From Tannerella sp. (lineage in GTDB: Bacteria > Bacteroidota > Bacteroidia > Bacteroidales > Tannerellaceae), in assembly GCA_031271245.1 (NCBI GenBank), contig JAISWC010000091.1, forward strand, positions 1-7,788: 7,788 bases of DNA. The letters are read 5' to 3'. A model generated the notes under the pieces. That model was not told the DNA's origin, did not search any database, and was given only the letters and a program-made list of their open reading frames with translations. Both the position numbers and the translations under genes were made by a program. This document shows, piece after piece, positions 7,491-7,788 of the stretch. Numbering within the stretch: position 1 is the stretch's first letter; every line of letters begins with the position of its first letter.

Positions 7491-7619
7491 CACAAATGTA
7501 AATCGCTCAAAATAAGGAGCATATAAAAAATAACGGTCTGTAATTCTCTGAGATAGACAAAAACAGACATTTACGTTCTGATTTTCATGTATATAGTGTC
7601 GCAGCAATAAACAGAAAAA

Positions 7620-7788
7620 ATGGGACGAAGAAAGAAAGAAATCATTTGGCCGCATCTGTGTGACGGAGGCGGCGACTTGGGAACAGCCTGGTATGTAGAA
7701 TATTCTGTTCGCAATCCGGTATCTGGAAAAATGGAACGCTTCCGGCACTACGACGGGTTTAGGGATATCGACACCGACAGGGAACGTC
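7620..7788 (+). CDS. Tyrosine recombinase / site-specific integrase, N-terminus (partial)
   Basis: An ATG at 7620 opens a frame that runs off the right edge (56 codons visible). The start is basic (MGRRKKE). It is followed by AWYVEYSVRNPVSGKMERFR and then HYDGF-R-D-I-D-T-D-R-E-R. This matches the N-terminal arm-binding domain of Bacteroidetes tyrosine integrases (pattern W-Y-V-x-Y-x-V-x-N-P-x-T-G-K-x-x-R-F-R, then a segment rich in E-R-R). The SAM-like core-binding domain and the R-H-R-Y catalytic residues are outside the window, so activity cannot be judged. It lies 132 nt after the tmRNA 3' end on the same strand, which suggests it is the integrase of an element inserted in ssrA. No clear -33/-7 promoter is visible just upstream, and no ssrA terminator separates the two genes. 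Confidence 0.8.
   Translation, partial: MGRRKKEIIWPHLCDGGGDLGTAWYVEYSVRNPVSGKMERFRHYDGFRDIDTDRER

Noticed and set aside
7496..7580. Short inverted matches (GTAAAT/ATTTAC and GTCTGT/ACAGAC) before the integrase, as arm-type sites
   Set aside because: Six-base matches in A/T-rich sequence are expected by chance, and there is no repeated set to support recombinase arm sites.
6720..7748. 342-codon open frame on the minus strand across the IS fragment, ssrA and the spacer
   Set aside because: It is antisense to the tmRNA and contains WSWRDSNSRP, a typical false peptide from the antisense of tRNA-like T-arm and acceptor sequences. No domain is recognisable.

Overview
The window looks like Bacteroidales DNA (a Bacteroides/Parabacteroides-type organism). 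Three things support this: a tmRNA whose tag reads GENTYALAA (known Bacteroidales tags are close variants such as GETNYALAA and GENNYALAA), a promoter of the Bacteroidetes form TTTG-N21-TATCTTTG, and a long lipoprotein alpha-2-macroglobulin of the Bacteroidetes layout. Apart from the integrase start at the right edge, everything recognised is on the + strand.

Layout. 1-180 is the 3' end of a coding region, probably a PlsC-like lysophospholipid acyltransferase. 275-694 is an odd 139-aa ORF that begins like a secreted TonB-dependent receptor and then switches to fragments of a different, repeat-rich surface-protein family; it is best read as a chimeric remnant. 764-6367 is the dominant gene, a 1867-aa thioester-containing alpha-2-macroglobulin lipoprotein. 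6368-6574 holds no recognised gene. 6575-6621 is a perfect 22-bp inverted repeat with a 3-nt spacer. It abuts a decayed IS1595-type transposase fragment (about 6621-6948) that lacks both ends and has a substituted first catalytic residue. The fragment stops at the promoter (6955-6987) of the tmRNA gene ssrA (7093-7487). From 7620 to the right edge runs the start of a tyrosine recombinase.

How the parts relate. The alpha-2-macroglobulin is a housekeeping or defence protein of the periplasm or cell surface, trapping proteases through a bait region and a thioester. In many bacteria its gene sits beside pbpC; no pbpC is visible here, and mobile-element debris lies downstream instead. The right-hand part has the classic geometry of an integrative element inserted at the 3' end of ssrA: intact tRNA-like 3' end, short spacer, integrase gene. 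The element would continue beyond the right edge, so its cargo cannot be seen. No complete novel system is visible. The most informative points are the probable ssrA attachment site, the chimeric secreted ORF, the long palindrome and the long 5' leader of the tmRNA transcript.
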